Part shown: positions 1 to 8,354 of the stretch, piece after piece
How positions within the stretch are numbered: position 1 is the first letter of the stretch
Layout: every line of letters starts with the position of its first letter
Source of the DNA: Chitinophagaceae bacterium
Lineage (GTDB): Bacteria > Bacteroidota > Bacteroidia > Chitinophagales > Chitinophagaceae
DNA: 11,558 bases
Reading direction: 5' to 3'
Assembly (NCBI GenBank): GCA_947452875.1
Contig: CANGEZ010000044.1
Span: 1-11,558 of the forward strand
Translations under genes and position numbers: made by a program
The notes under the pieces: model-generated
The model's input: only the letters and a program-made list of their open reading frames with translations
Databases searched by the model: none
What the model was told of the DNA's origin: nothing

Positions 1-38
1 GCAAAGGCGATTAATAGACAGGTGTTTGTTTGTTTCAT
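1..38 (-). CDS. Possible start of an exported protein, cut by the left window edge
   Basis: A minus-strand ATG at 38-36 opens a frame that stays open to the window edge and encodes 12 residues (MKQTNTCLLIAF) plus a partial codon. Two polar/basic residues near the start followed by a hydrophobic run look like the beginning of a signal peptide. It lies 169 bp downstream of the large PKD protein gene, same strand, beyond that gene's hairpin terminator. In many Bacteroidota a PorP/SprF-family outer-membrane protein gene follows a gene for a protein with a type B T9SS sorting domain, so that is my guess, but nothing visible here identifies the family. Twelve codons are too few to be sure this is a gene at all. 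Confidence 0.4.
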   Translation of the reverse strand, partial: MKQTNTCLLIAF

Positions 39-151
39 GGGTTCGGATGTTATTAGGTTACGGTAATTATTAAACGAATTTGATGTTCTTTTATTTGAAA
101 TTAACAGTCATCTTTTTTATTTATTTTTTTTGTTTTTAAAAGGTCGAAAAG
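39..151. other. AT-rich intergenic spacer, no gene seen
   Basis: This stretch between the possible gene start at 38 and the terminator hairpin is AT-rich, with long T runs around 113-138 on the plus strand. I find no open frame of note and no good match to the Bacteroidota TTTG/TAnnTTTG promoter pair on the minus strand ahead of 38, although a promoter for the left-edge gene would be expected here. Confidence 0.5.
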
Positions 152-177
152 CAGGGCTCAAAAGACTTTGAGCCCTG
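152..177 (-). terminator. Hairpin terminator of the PKD protein gene
   Basis: A perfect 11-bp inverted repeat, CAGGGCTCAAA at 152-162 and TTTGAGCCCTG at 167-177, encloses a 4-nt loop (163-166). On the minus strand it begins 31 nt past the stop codon of the large PKD gene and is followed by CTTTT, then further T/A-rich sequence. This fits a Rho-independent terminator for that gene. The U-tract immediately after the stem is short, so termination may be partial. On the plus strand no gene leads into it. Confidence 0.75.
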
Positions 178-207
178 TCTTATCTATTCATAAAAACGAG
201 TTTATTA

Positions 208-3200
208 TTATTTTATCAAGGCCACATTGCCTTTGAATACAAGCTTCTCATTGTTGTCGCACACCACTTCAACCATGTACACAAACACATCTGAATTTAA
301 TTTTTTTCCTTTGAATGTGCCGTCCCAGGCTTTGCTGGCGTCATTGGCGTTGAAGTTGTTTTTCTCGAAAATGATTTCACCCCAACGTGAGAATATTTTA
401 ATGCTCTTGATGGTGAAAATACCACTTCCTCTTGGGTAGAAAAGGTCATTCATACCATCACCATTTGGAGAGAATGTATTTGGAATAAACATATTAGCTC
501 CGTTACAAAGTACATTCACAGTTAGTTGATCTGATGCCGTACAACCTCCTCTGTTAGTTACTAAAACAGTGTATGTGGTCGTTGCATTTGGCTTCACAGT
601 TACTCCCGGGAAAATGTCTCTGAATATGCTTCCTGTAGGTGACCATCTGGCATCAATAACGTCAGCGGATACCTGAGGAATAAGGTCAATCGACTGGCCA
701 ACATTTATCGTTCTGTCGGCACCAGCTTCTACTCTCGGAATATCAAAAACAATAACAGGAACAAGAGCCGTGTCTTTAAAACAACCTTTATCATCAGTAC
801 CGATTACTTGATATGTAGTTGTAGTTGATGGCGATGCCATTGGACTAGCAGAGGTAGGATTGTCTAACCCTGTTGAAGGAGACCAAACATATGTATAAGC
901 ACCATTAGCTGATATTCTCAAAGAACTGCCCATACAAAGTGAATCCTTTCTACTTGCTGTCATGGCAAATGGGTATTTCACTGAAACTTTTATAGAATCT
1001 CTGTTTATACATCCATGAATTGATGTTCCTGTAACAAAGTATTGAACAGGATTTGCTGGATTGGCAACCGGACTAGCACAGTTTGTGCAACTCAATCCTG
1101 TTGAAGGTGTCCACACATATGTAATTCCACCAGTTGCTTGCAATGTAGCGCCTCTGCCTTTACAAATCATCGTATCGATTCCTGCATCAATTGTTGGAAT
1201 AGCATAGGCTTCTACTACTGATCTTACAGTGTCTTTACAACCCGAACTATTAGTAACTAATAGCGTTATCGGAAAGTTGCCGGCCACATTGTATATCTGA
1301 CTTGGTGGGGTCATTAATGTTGAATGAACACTATTTCCCAAATCCCAATTCCATGTAACAGATGAGGTGTCCTGCACCGTTAGTAAGCCTTGGAAGTTAA
1401 CTGTTAAGTTTACACAACCATTAGCTGATTGCTGCATTGCTGCTTGTGGTGATGAAACTACTTTTACTGGTATTGTGCTTCTCAAGGTATCTCTACATCC
1501 GTGTAATGAAGTAGCTATCAGTTGTGGATAATACAATCCTTGTCCACTATAAGTATGCGATGGGCTTGCTGATGTAGATGGCGTACTACTGTCTCCAAAA
1601 TTCCAAGTGTATCCTGCAATCACATCTGCAGCAGTTGTGGTGTTATTGAATAACACAGTTCCATTATTACACAATGTTGGCGTATTGAAATTGAATCTTG
1701 AAATGATATCGTAAATTCTGATGGTATCCGTTCCTGTTAATGGTACCACACAACCTGCAGAATCGCTAAGGATAAGTTGTGGCACATAAGCACCTGGCTG
1801 AGTATAAGTATGTGAAGATGTAGATGTAGTAGTGTCTAGAATCACTCCATCTCTGTAATCCCATACAAAGTTGGCCGCATCTCTGGTAGTTGCAGTGAAG
1901 TTCACTGTTGATGGAACACAACCTGAAAGTCCGCCGTAAGTGAACCTACCTCTAGGTCCTTTTACAACAATATTTTTTATTTTTACAGAAACACAACCAC
2001 CTGGTCCGGTAACAGTTAATGCTACATGGAAGGTGTCTGCAACTGTGTAAGTAAATGACGGACTTAATAATGAAGATGTTCCACCAGTAGTACCAAAATT
2101 CCAGCTGTATGTTAAGTAGTTAACTGAAGTATTCGTGAAATTCACAACCAATGGTGGACATAAAGCCAAAGTATCACTCATGGTAAAATTCGCTTGTGGT
2201 GTTACGATGTGTACAACATTCGTCATTACTGCAGTATCAGAACAACCATGATTATCGTATGCGATTAAGGTAACTGTGTATAGACCACTTCTTGGGTAAA
2301 TATGAGTTGGATTTGTTGCGGTAGAAGTTGTTGGACCATCACCAAAATTCCACACATAAGTCAATCCAGAACCTGTAGAAGTGTTGTTGAATGTAACTGC
2401 GTGTTGCGGACAGCTTATGGTATCAAATGTATTGAATGAAGCTGAAGGATGATATACAGTCACTAATCCTGGTCTTGTAAATGAATTGCGACAACCGCTG
2501 CTATCTACCACCGTCAATTTGATGTTGAAAACACCTCCGGTGTTATATGTGTGGCAAATATTTCTTGAAGTTGTGGTGTCTGAAGGGCCATTGTCAAAAC
2601 TCCAGATCCATTGTGATAAAGGATTTCTGCCATCTGTTGTAGAACTGTCGCTGAAACATACAGTTGCAGATGAGCAAATACTTGTGTTTGAAACAGATCT
2701 GAAATTAGCAGTTGGGCCATTGACTGTGATATAATTGGGTCTTATTAAGGTATCTCTACATCCATTGCCATCTAATGTATAAAGTGAAACGGTATAAATG
2801 CCTGGCGCATTAATAATTGGTAGGAACGGGTTGTTTGAACTTGCAGGTCCTCCAGGCGAAGAGATGCCACCTATCTGCCATTTAATATTTGGGTATAAAC
2901 TTGAAATCATGTTTATAGCTGTAATGGTTAAGGATTCTCCTCTACACAAAACTGTATCGTTTGCAGTAAACATGAGATTCGAAAGGATAACTTTTGTGGT
3001 CATTGTTTTTGTATAATCACAACCAGTTAGGTTATTATGTACAGTTAAGGAAACTGTATAGATACCTGAACTGTCATAATCATGTACAGGATTCTGTGAG
3101 GTCGAAGTATGTCCGTCTCCAAAAGTCCAGTACCAAGTATCAGCACCTATAGAACTATCGATAAATTCTTTTCTTCGTCTGTTTGTACAGGTTGATAAAA

Positions 3201-5052
3201 TTTTGAATTTTGCAATCGGAGGATTGATGTATACATAGTTTTGAAGCACAAGCGTGTCTGAGCAACCATTATTGTAAGCAATAAATTCAATATCGAAATA
3301 CCCGGTATCAGTAAATACATGTTGAGGATTTTGTGAGGTAGAAACTGCGCCATCTCCAAAATCCCAATGCCATTGTGTTAATGCACCAATTGGTGTAGAT
3401 TGATCGGTGAATGCAACAGGAATCTGAGCGCAAGTAATTCTTGGTGATGCTGTAAAAGCGGCAGTAGGTCTTACTCCAGCTCTGATACCATTTACATAAG
3501 TTACAGTATCTGTGCATCCTTCTGATGTAGTAACTATTAATGTAATGGTATATGCACCTGAATCAAAAACATGCGTAGGACTTTGAAGTGTAGAAGTTGA
3601 TCCATCTCCAAAATTCCATTGATAACTCACAATAGAATCACCCCCATATACGGTGTGAACGAATGTCCATTCAAACGGAGCACATCCGCTTTGAGGCAAT
3701 TGATTCACAGATATAACAGGCAACAGAATAACTACATAATTGCTCATTGTTTTAGTAGAGGTACAGCCATTTGCTGATGTAATGGTTAAAGTAACTGTAT
3801 AACTTCCTTGTCTGGTGTATGTATGAGTCGGATTTTGTGATGTAGACAATGGTGTATTATCACCAAAATTCCATGAATAACTCAAAGCATTTGTGCTTGA
3901 ATCTGAAAAATGAACTGTAAAGGGTGCCATGCAAGATGACCTTGGAGATGTTACTCCAAAATTAGCTACAGGCTCTTCTAAAACAGTAATGGTTCTAACC
4001 ATGGAATCCATACAAACACCATAGTTGTTAATCATCTTAATCTCATAAGTTCCTGGCGTGGCGTATGTTTTTACTGGGCTGAAATCTGTTGATGTAGTTC
4101 CATCTCCAAATGACCAGATGGTGTTTACTGGAGCCGGTGTAGTACTGTTTGTAATACTTACGTTGCTATTTGCACAAACTGTTGTAGGTGCTGTAAACAT
4201 CGTAAGGTTATTGGCAATGTTGATTGAATTGGGAATTGTTATCGTATCAGAACATCCACTTTGATTATAGACTATTAATTGTGGCGAGAAAACACCTGTT
4301 GTCATGTATGTATGACTTGGGTTTTCTAATGTTGATCTTGGTGTTCCATCTCCAAAATCCCATAAATAAGTTAGTGTACCCGTTCCTGTTGATTGGTTCG
4401 TGAAACTAACATTTAATGGCGCACCGCAATTGGCTGTTGATCCTATTGTAAAAGCAGCATTTGGTTTTGTTGTAATGTTTATTAAAGAATCTATGGTTAG
4501 TGCAGCACGGCAACCAAAAGAGTTGGTTACCATTAAAGAAATATTATAACTGCCTGTATTATTGTAAATATGAGAAGGTGTCGGTGATGTGCTTGATCCT
4601 CCATCTCCAAAGCCCCACTGCAAACTAGCAATAGTACCACTTCCTGCAGTACTTAAATTGGTAAACACCGCATTAAGCGGAGGGCATCCTGCGTTTGGTG
4701 TCGCAGAAAAATTTATGGTTGGTTTTGCATATACAGTAATGTATTGCGTCATTGTTACAGTGTTGCTACCACTAGCATTAGTAACCGTTAATGTAACTGT
4801 ATACTGCCCAGGATTGAAAAAGCTCCAACTAGGGTTTTGCCCGGTAACAACAGTTGGGTTTGAATTGCCAAAATTCCAGCTCCATGAAGTTGGGTTTCCA
4901 GTTGATAAATCAGTAAAATGTACAACTAATGGGGCGCATCCTGCAGTAGTGTTTGCAGTGAAGTTTGCTGTGGGTTGTGCGTAGCTGTTTATGCTTAATA
5001 AAATACATAGTACAGACACGAAACCGGCTTTCGCCAATTTTGATAGTAACAT
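208..5052 (-). CDS. Giant PKD-repeat surface protein with type B T9SS sorting domain
   Basis: A 1614-residue exported protein. Residues 1-25 are a signal peptide ending SYA|Q. Residues 27 to about 1290 hold about 15 tandem PKD-type beta-sandwich repeats of about 84 residues, most with the W-x-FGDG core and a closing TYxxxGxYxVxLxV strand; repeats 9 (WQIGG), 13 (WDYRDG) and 15 (WDLGN) have diverged cores. Residues about 1291-1516 form three Ig-like repeats with the YxWSPSTGL pattern. Residues 1517-1614 match the gliding-motility-associated C-terminal domain (FIPNTFSPNGDGMNDLF, then IFSRWGEIIFE, WDGTFKG), the type B signal recognised by the type IX secretion system. Fourteen of the 15 PKD repeats carry a Cys near the first strand and a second in a GC(S/K/R)DT-like motif, suggesting one disulfide per module. 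Expected role: long surface fibre or secreted adhesin, possibly for gliding, attachment or binding polysaccharide; the ligand cannot be read from sequence. No Shine-Dalgarno is visible. The start is set by the signal peptide. Confidence 0.95.
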   Translation of the reverse strand: MLLSKLAKAGFVSVLCILLSINSYAQPTANFTANTTAGCAPLVVHFTDLSTGNPTSWSWNFGNSNPTVVTGQNPSWSFFNPGQYTVTLTVTNASGSNTVTMTQYITVYAKPTINFSATPNAGCPPLNAVFTNLSTAGSGTIASLQWGFGDGGSSTSPTPSHIYNNTGSYNISLMVTNSFGCRAALTIDSLINITTKPNAAFTIGSTANCGAPLNVSFTNQSTGTGTLTYLWDFGDGTPRSTLENPSHTYMTTGVFSPQLIVYNQSGCSDTITIPNSINIANNLTMFTAPTTVCANSNVSITNSTTPAPVNTIWSFGDGTTSTDFSPVKTYATPGTYEIKMINNYGVCMDSMVRTITVLEEPVANFGVTSPRSSCMAPFTVHFSDSSTNALSYSWNFGDNTPLSTSQNPTHTYTRQGSYTVTLTITSANGCTSTKTMSNYVVILLPVISVNQLPQSGCAPFEWTFVHTVYGGDSIVSYQWNFGDGSTSTLQSPTHVFDSGAYTITLIVTTSEGCTDTVTYVNGIRAGVRPTAAFTASPRITCAQIPVAFTDQSTPIGALTQWHWDFGDGAVSTSQNPQHVFTDTGYFDIEFIAYNNGCSDTLVLQNYVYINPPIAKFKILSTCTNRRRKEFIDSSIGADTWYWTFGDGHTSTSQNPVHDYDSSGIYTVSLTVHNNLTGCDYTKTMTTKVILSNLMFTANDTVLCRGESLTITAINMISSLYPNIKWQIGGISSPGGPASSNNPFLPIINAPGIYTVSLYTLDGNGCRDTLIRPNYITVNGPTANFRSVSNTSICSSATVCFSDSSTTDGRNPLSQWIWSFDNGPSDTTTSRNICHTYNTGGVFNIKLTVVDSSGCRNSFTRPGLVTVYHPSASFNTFDTISCPQHAVTFNNTSTGSGLTYVWNFGDGPTTSTATNPTHIYPRSGLYTVTLIAYDNHGCSDTAVMTNVVHIVTPQANFTMSDTLALCPPLVVNFTNTSVNYLTYSWNFGTTGGTSSLLSPSFTYTVADTFHVALTVTGPGGCVSVKIKNIVVKGPRGRFTYGGLSGCVPSTVNFTATTRDAANFVWDYRDGVILDTTTSTSSHTYTQPGAYVPQLILSDSAGCVVPLTGTDTIRIYDIISRFNFNTPTLCNNGTVLFNNTTTAADVIAGYTWNFGDSSTPSTSASPSHTYSGQGLYYPQLIATSLHGCRDTLRSTIPVKVVSSPQAAMQQSANGCVNLTVNFQGLLTVQDTSSVTWNWDLGNSVHSTLMTPPSQIYNVAGNFPITLLVTNSSGCKDTVRSVVEAYAIPTIDAGIDTMICKGRGATLQATGGITYVWTPSTGLSCTNCASPVANPANPVQYFVTGTSIHGCINRDSIKVSVKYPFAMTASRKDSLCMGSSLRISANGAYTYVWSPSTGLDNPTSASPMASPSTTTTYQVIGTDDKGCFKDTALVPVIVFDIPRVEAGADRTINVGQSIDLIPQVSADVIDARWSPTGSIFRDIFPGVTVKPNATTTYTVLVTNRGGCTASDQLTVNVLCNGANMFIPNTFSPNGDGMNDLFYPRGSGIFTIKSIKIFSRWGEIIFEKNNFNANDASKAWDGTFKGKKLNSDVFVYMVEVVCDNNEKLVFKGNVALIK

Positions 5053-5080
5053 AGGGTTGGACTTTTGTTTTTATGAATAA

Positions 5081-5097
5081 GTCGGGGATAAGCCGAC
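5081..5097. other. Small hairpin in the leader of the PKD protein gene
   Basis: GTCGG (5081-5085) and CCGAC (5093-5097) form a 5-bp GC-rich stem with a 7-nt loop, 28 nt upstream of the PKD gene start on its strand. In the otherwise AT-rich 99-bp spacer (5053-5151) this is the only evident structure. It could shape the 5' untranslated region of the mRNA or be chance; it has no U-tract in the minus direction, so it is not a terminator for the upstream lipoprotein gene. Confidence 0.35.
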
Positions 5098-5151
5098 CTA
5101 ACATATAAACACCAAAAAAGCAAAAAAATTGTGTGAGGGGCTAAAAAAATA

Positions 5152-5613
5152 TTAAAGACGTTCCATATACAAATTGGTAGAGTCGGTACTTCCCCATGGC
5201 GCAAGCTTCATAATAGGCAAAGCTTTTTCGGTAAAACGCCAGTCTCTGTTTAAGAAAATCAATGGAGCCGGTGTTGAGGGTTGGGTAATATTAATAACCA
5301 ATTTGCCATAATCGGAATTGCTGCTCCAGGTTCCGGTATAGGTAGCTCCATTTATTTTTGCGGTCATGGGCCCATCATAATAGGTATTCTTAAACAACAT
5401 AAAAGTATCACCAGCAAATTGCGAAGTAATTTCACTGCCACGATCTTTGGCATAATTAACATTAAAGGGTTTGTTTAATATATTTTGATCGAAATATTGC
5501 TCAAAAACATTTGCCACATATACTTCCTGCGTTTTTTTACAAGAAGAGAAAACTATGATAAATAATATAGAAATAGCTATAATTAATCTTGATTTTGATA
5601 AAACTGAGGTCAT
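5152..5613 (-). CDS. Small lipoprotein of unknown function
   Basis: A 153-residue predicted lipoprotein. I chose the ATG at 5613 because it puts a textbook signal peptide at the N-terminus: charged SKSR, a hydrophobic run (LIIAISILFIIV), then the lipobox FSSC with Cys25 as the lipidated residue and KK after it. An upstream in-frame ATG at 5667 would add 18 residues that overlap the end of the peptidase gene and bury the signal. The mature part (about 128 residues) alternates polar and beta-prone stretches (TAKINGATYTGTWSS, KLVINIT) and ends WRFTEKALPIMKLAPWGSTDS, which looks like a small lipocalin-like beta barrel; that fold is inference. It begins 13 nt after the M32 carboxypeptidase stop on the same strand, so the two are probably co-transcribed. 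It may sit in the outer or inner membrane. Function is not recognisable. Confidence 0.85.
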   Translation of the reverse strand: MTSVLSKSRLIIAISILFIIVFSSCKKTQEVYVANVFEQYFDQNILNKPFNVNYAKDRGSEITSQFAGDTFMLFKNTYYDGPMTAKINGATYTGTWSSNSDYGKLVINITQPSTPAPLIFLNRDWRFTEKALPIMKLAPWGSTDSTNLYMERL

Positions 5614-5626
5614 CTTATAAATGATT

Positions 5627-7126
5627 TTATTTATAAATATCGTAAAATTTTCCTTTTGCATAGTCAATAAAATACCCTGGGTTCAAAATTTCCCCTGTTG
5701 CCTTTTTACATAAACCCGACGCATCGAAATATCGACCGTAAGGAAATATGTTTTTTTGTAACCAATTGAAAACTGGTAAAGTACTTCCATTTAATATAGT
5801 GGTATCTATATCTGGAATCGATTTTTTTACGGTCGACCAAAGCTGAGCAGCATATAAACTGCCTATACTATATGTAGCAAAATAGCCAAAACTCCCATGA
5901 CTCCAATGTACATCTTGCAAACAGCCTCTGTTATCATCAGGTACATTGATACCAAGTTTTTGTTTGTACATTTCATTCCATACAGCAGGAATATCTTTTG
6001 CAACAAGACTTCCTTCAATCAGCATTTTTTCTATTTCATACCTAATCATCACATGGAAATGATAAGTAAGCTCATCCGCTTCAGTTCTAATTAACGAAGG
6101 AATTACTTTATTAGTGCCACAATAAAATTGATCTAGTGAAAGGGTCTTCAATTGTTCCGGAAAATATTCTTGCAATTTTGGATAATGGTATTGCCAGTAT
6201 GATTTACTTCTGCCTATACAATTTTCCCAAAGTCTGCTTTGGCTTTCATGAATACTCAAACTGCAATATTCTCCCAATGGTAATCCGTATTGATCATCGG
6301 GCAAACCTTGCTCGTAAAGTGCATGACCACCTTCATGTATGCAACTCCAAACCATATTGGCCAAATCATTTTCATCAATTCTGGTTGTTACCCTTACATC
6401 TTTACTGCTGAAGTTGGTGGTAAATGGATGTTCGCTGATATCCTGTCTGCCGGCTTCAAAATCAAAATGCATCGATTTTAATAAATGTAAACCCAAATCC
6501 CATTGCTTTGTTTTGTCAAAATGACGATGAAGAAAACTATTGTTTGGTTGTGGGAAATTTTTGATAGTATTTAAGATCTCCGTTATTGCAGGACTAAGCT
6601 CAGCAAATAAACGATCTGTTTCTTTTACAGTAAGGCCTCTATCGTATTCATTCATCAAAGCATCGTATGGATGGGCTTCATAACCTAGTAAATCCGCTTC
6701 TTGTTTTTTAATGTCGATTACATCTTGCAATGGATTTTCAAAAATTTTAAAATTATTTTCTTTTCTTGCGGCAATCCAAGCGTGAAAGCTTTTGTTGATG
6801 ACTTCTGAACTTTTTCTTACAAATGAAGAAGGTAATTTTTTGCTTTTATTAAAATCATAGGCGCTCAATTCGATGTTTCTATGTTGTTGATCTGTTAGAT
6901 CTTCTTTTGATTCGAGCTCAATAATTAGTTTTTCTGTTGAGGCATCTGTAAACATTTGATGCGCGATTTCTGTTAAGGTGGCCAATTGTCGACCTCTGGC
7001 ATCATTTCCTTTCACAGGAAGATATGTTTCCTGGTCCCATTGCAATACAGCAGCTGCATATTTTACATCTGCAATCTGCTGCATTTTGATTTTGTAGCTT
7101 TCGTATAATTGTTGGGTGGTAGACAT
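5627..7126 (-). CDS. M32 family metallocarboxypeptidase (carboxypeptidase Taq type)
   Basis: A 499-residue cytoplasmic zinc carboxypeptidase, the usual length for family M32, which removes C-terminal residues from peptides with broad specificity. The active-site HExxH is HEGGH at residues 264-268 (zinc ligands His264 and His268, catalytic Glu265), and the third ligand is Glu294 in the HESQSR motif at 293-298. Other family blocks are visible: GYEAHPYDALMNEYDRG (about 148-164), DVRVTTR (243-249), IRTEADELTYHFH (346-358) and the QDVHWSHGSFGYFATY block (404-419). No signal peptide is present, so it probably acts in intracellular peptide turnover. It is the first gene of the leftward group, divergent from the NIF3-like gene across 65 bp, and is followed after 13 nt by a lipoprotein gene. 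I did not find a convincing promoter for it. All key residues are present, so it should be active. Confidence 0.96.
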   Translation of the reverse strand: MSTTQQLYESYKIKMQQIADVKYAAAVLQWDQETYLPVKGNDARGRQLATLTEIAHQMFTDASTEKLIIELESKEDLTDQQHRNIELSAYDFNKSKKLPSSFVRKSSEVINKSFHAWIAARKENNFKIFENPLQDVIDIKKQEADLLGYEAHPYDALMNEYDRGLTVKETDRLFAELSPAITEILNTIKNFPQPNNSFLHRHFDKTKQWDLGLHLLKSMHFDFEAGRQDISEHPFTTNFSSKDVRVTTRIDENDLANMVWSCIHEGGHALYEQGLPDDQYGLPLGEYCSLSIHESQSRLWENCIGRSKSYWQYHYPKLQEYFPEQLKTLSLDQFYCGTNKVIPSLIRTEADELTYHFHVMIRYEIEKMLIEGSLVAKDIPAVWNEMYKQKLGINVPDDNRGCLQDVHWSHGSFGYFATYSIGSLYAAQLWSTVKKSIPDIDTTILNGSTLPVFNWLQKNIFPYGRYFDASGLCKKATGEILNPGYFIDYAKGKFYDIYK

Positions 7127-7138
7127 ATCTTATTTTTG
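7109..7138 (+). promoter_or_regulatory. Bacteroidota-type promoter for the NIF3-like gene
   Basis: TTG at 7109-7111, a 19-bp spacer, then TATTTTTG at 7131-7138 match the Bacteroidota primary sigma factor pattern (TTTG-like -33 box and TAnnTTTG -7 box) with the preferred spacing. A start site would fall around 7143-7146, leaving a leader of about 50 nt before the ATG at 7192. The -33 box lies inside the first codons of the divergent carboxypeptidase gene. The match is by eye. The -33 element is only ATTG rather than TTTG, so this is likely but unproven. Confidence 0.6.
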
Positions 7139-7191
7139 TTTATCACGCAATTTAATTGAGGCATTACGACTAAAAAAATATCATATTCATT

Positions 7192-8295
7192 ATGACCATT
7201 TCATTCATTACATCTTTACTAGAAAAAAAAGCGCCACTAGCTTTACAAGAAGATTACGACAATGCCGGATTGATTACCGGAAATAAAAACTGGGAATGTA
7301 AAGGAGCGCTGGTTTGTTTGGATGTTACAGAAGAAATTTTAGAAGAAGCGATTCGTCAAAATTGCAATTTAATCATCGCCCATCATCCTGTCGTTTTCAA
7401 AGGGCTTAAGAAATTCAGCGGCAACAGTTATGTGGAAAGGGCAGTAATCAAAGCGATAAAAAATGACATTGCTATTTATGCTTGTCATACTAATTTGGAC
7501 AATATTATTTCTGGAGTAAATGGCAAAATCGCAGACCAATTAGGGTTGGTCAATCGTTCAATTCTTCAACCCAAAAATGGTTTTTTAGAAAAATTGCAGC
7601 TTTTTTCACCGACTTCTCATTCAGAAATGGTTGAAAAAGCTTTGTTTGAAGCTGGCGCAGGACAAATTGGAAATTACAGTGAATGCAGTTTTGTATCTGA
7701 AGGAATCGGAAGTTTTAAACCTGAGGAAGGGGCAAATCCATTTTCAGGAGAAATGGGTATCAGGCACAAAGGAAATGAGCAGAAAATTGAGGTAATATAT
7801 CCGAAATGGCTTCGACATCAAGTGCTATCAGCCATGAAATCTGTCCATCCCTACGAGGAAGTGGCTTATGAAATCAGCTCGTTATCAAATGTTTATCAGG
7901 AAATTGGCTCGGGAATGATAGGGGAATTGCCAAATGAAATGGATGTTGTTGATTTTTTAAAATTCCTCAGTGAAGCTTTTGGTCAAAAATGTATAAAACA
8001 TACAAGTTTCACCAGGAAGACCATAAAAAAAATTGCCATTTGTGGCGGTGCGGGAAGTTTTTTAACCCATGCAGCAATTGCGGCAGGAGCAGATATTTAC
8101 GTAACATCTGATGTAAAATACCATGAGTTTTTTGATGCAGATGGAAAGATCATTTTGGCAGATATTGGCCATTTCGAAAGTGAACAATATACAATTGACC
8201 TGATTTATGATATTTTAAGGCAAAATTTCCCTACCTTTGCCGTCCTTAAAACTAAGGTCAATTCCAATCCTGTTCATTATTTTGTAAATGAGTAA
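7192..8295 (+). CDS. NIF3/DUF34 family dinuclear metal-centre protein
   Basis: A 367-residue member of the NIF3/DUF34 (YbgI-like) family, cytoplasmic proteins that form toroidal hexamers with a two-metal site. The metal ligands are all visible: His64-His65 in IIAHHPVVF, Asp103 in CHTNLDN, and His327 with Glu331 in the GHFESE motif near the C-terminus. This is the long form: the region from about 130 to 240 is the inserted PII-like domain, carrying the typical GSFKPEEGANPF segment (173-184) and the VHPYEEVAYE strand (218-227). The biochemical role of the family is unsettled; a GTP cyclohydrolase-like or metal-dependent hydrolase/repair activity has been proposed, so no gene name is given. It is the first gene of the rightward group, 59 bp ahead of a zinc-ribbon protein gene; this pairing is frequent in Bacteroidota from my knowledge of the phylum. 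The start at 7192 gives the family's usual N-terminus (I..LE..AP...QEDYDNAGL). Confidence 0.95.
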   Translation: MTISFITSLLEKKAPLALQEDYDNAGLITGNKNWECKGALVCLDVTEEILEEAIRQNCNLIIAHHPVVFKGLKKFSGNSYVERAVIKAIKNDIAIYACHTNLDNIISGVNGKIADQLGLVNRSILQPKNGFLEKLQLFSPTSHSEMVEKALFEAGAGQIGNYSECSFVSEGIGSFKPEEGANPFSGEMGIRHKGNEQKIEVIYPKWLRHQVLSAMKSVHPYEEVAYEISSLSNVYQEIGSGMIGELPNEMDVVDFLKFLSEAFGQKCIKHTSFTRKTIKKIAICGGAGSFLTHAAIAAGADIYVTSDVKYHEFFDADGKIILADIGHFESEQYTIDLIYDILRQNFPTFAVLKTKVNSNPVHYFVNE

Positions 8296-8354
8296 TAACA
8301 TGATAAAAAAGCAAAGATTGGATGTTGCATTCTTAAGAAAAAACAAATCATAAT

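Noticed and set aside
4589..4984. 131-codon plus-strand open frame, and other plus-strand frames across 227-4264
   Set aside because: They are antisense to the PKD repeat gene, whose signal peptide, repeated domains and sorting domain make it clearly the real coding strand.
5053..5151. Terminator between the lipoprotein and PKD genes
   Set aside because: T runs are present on the minus strand but no stem-loop precedes them, so read-through into the PKD gene cannot be excluded.
5614..5667. 18-residue N-terminal extension of the lipoprotein
   Set aside because: It would overlap the peptidase gene and displace the lipoprotein signal peptide from the N-terminus; the ATG at 5613 gives a standard signal and lipobox.
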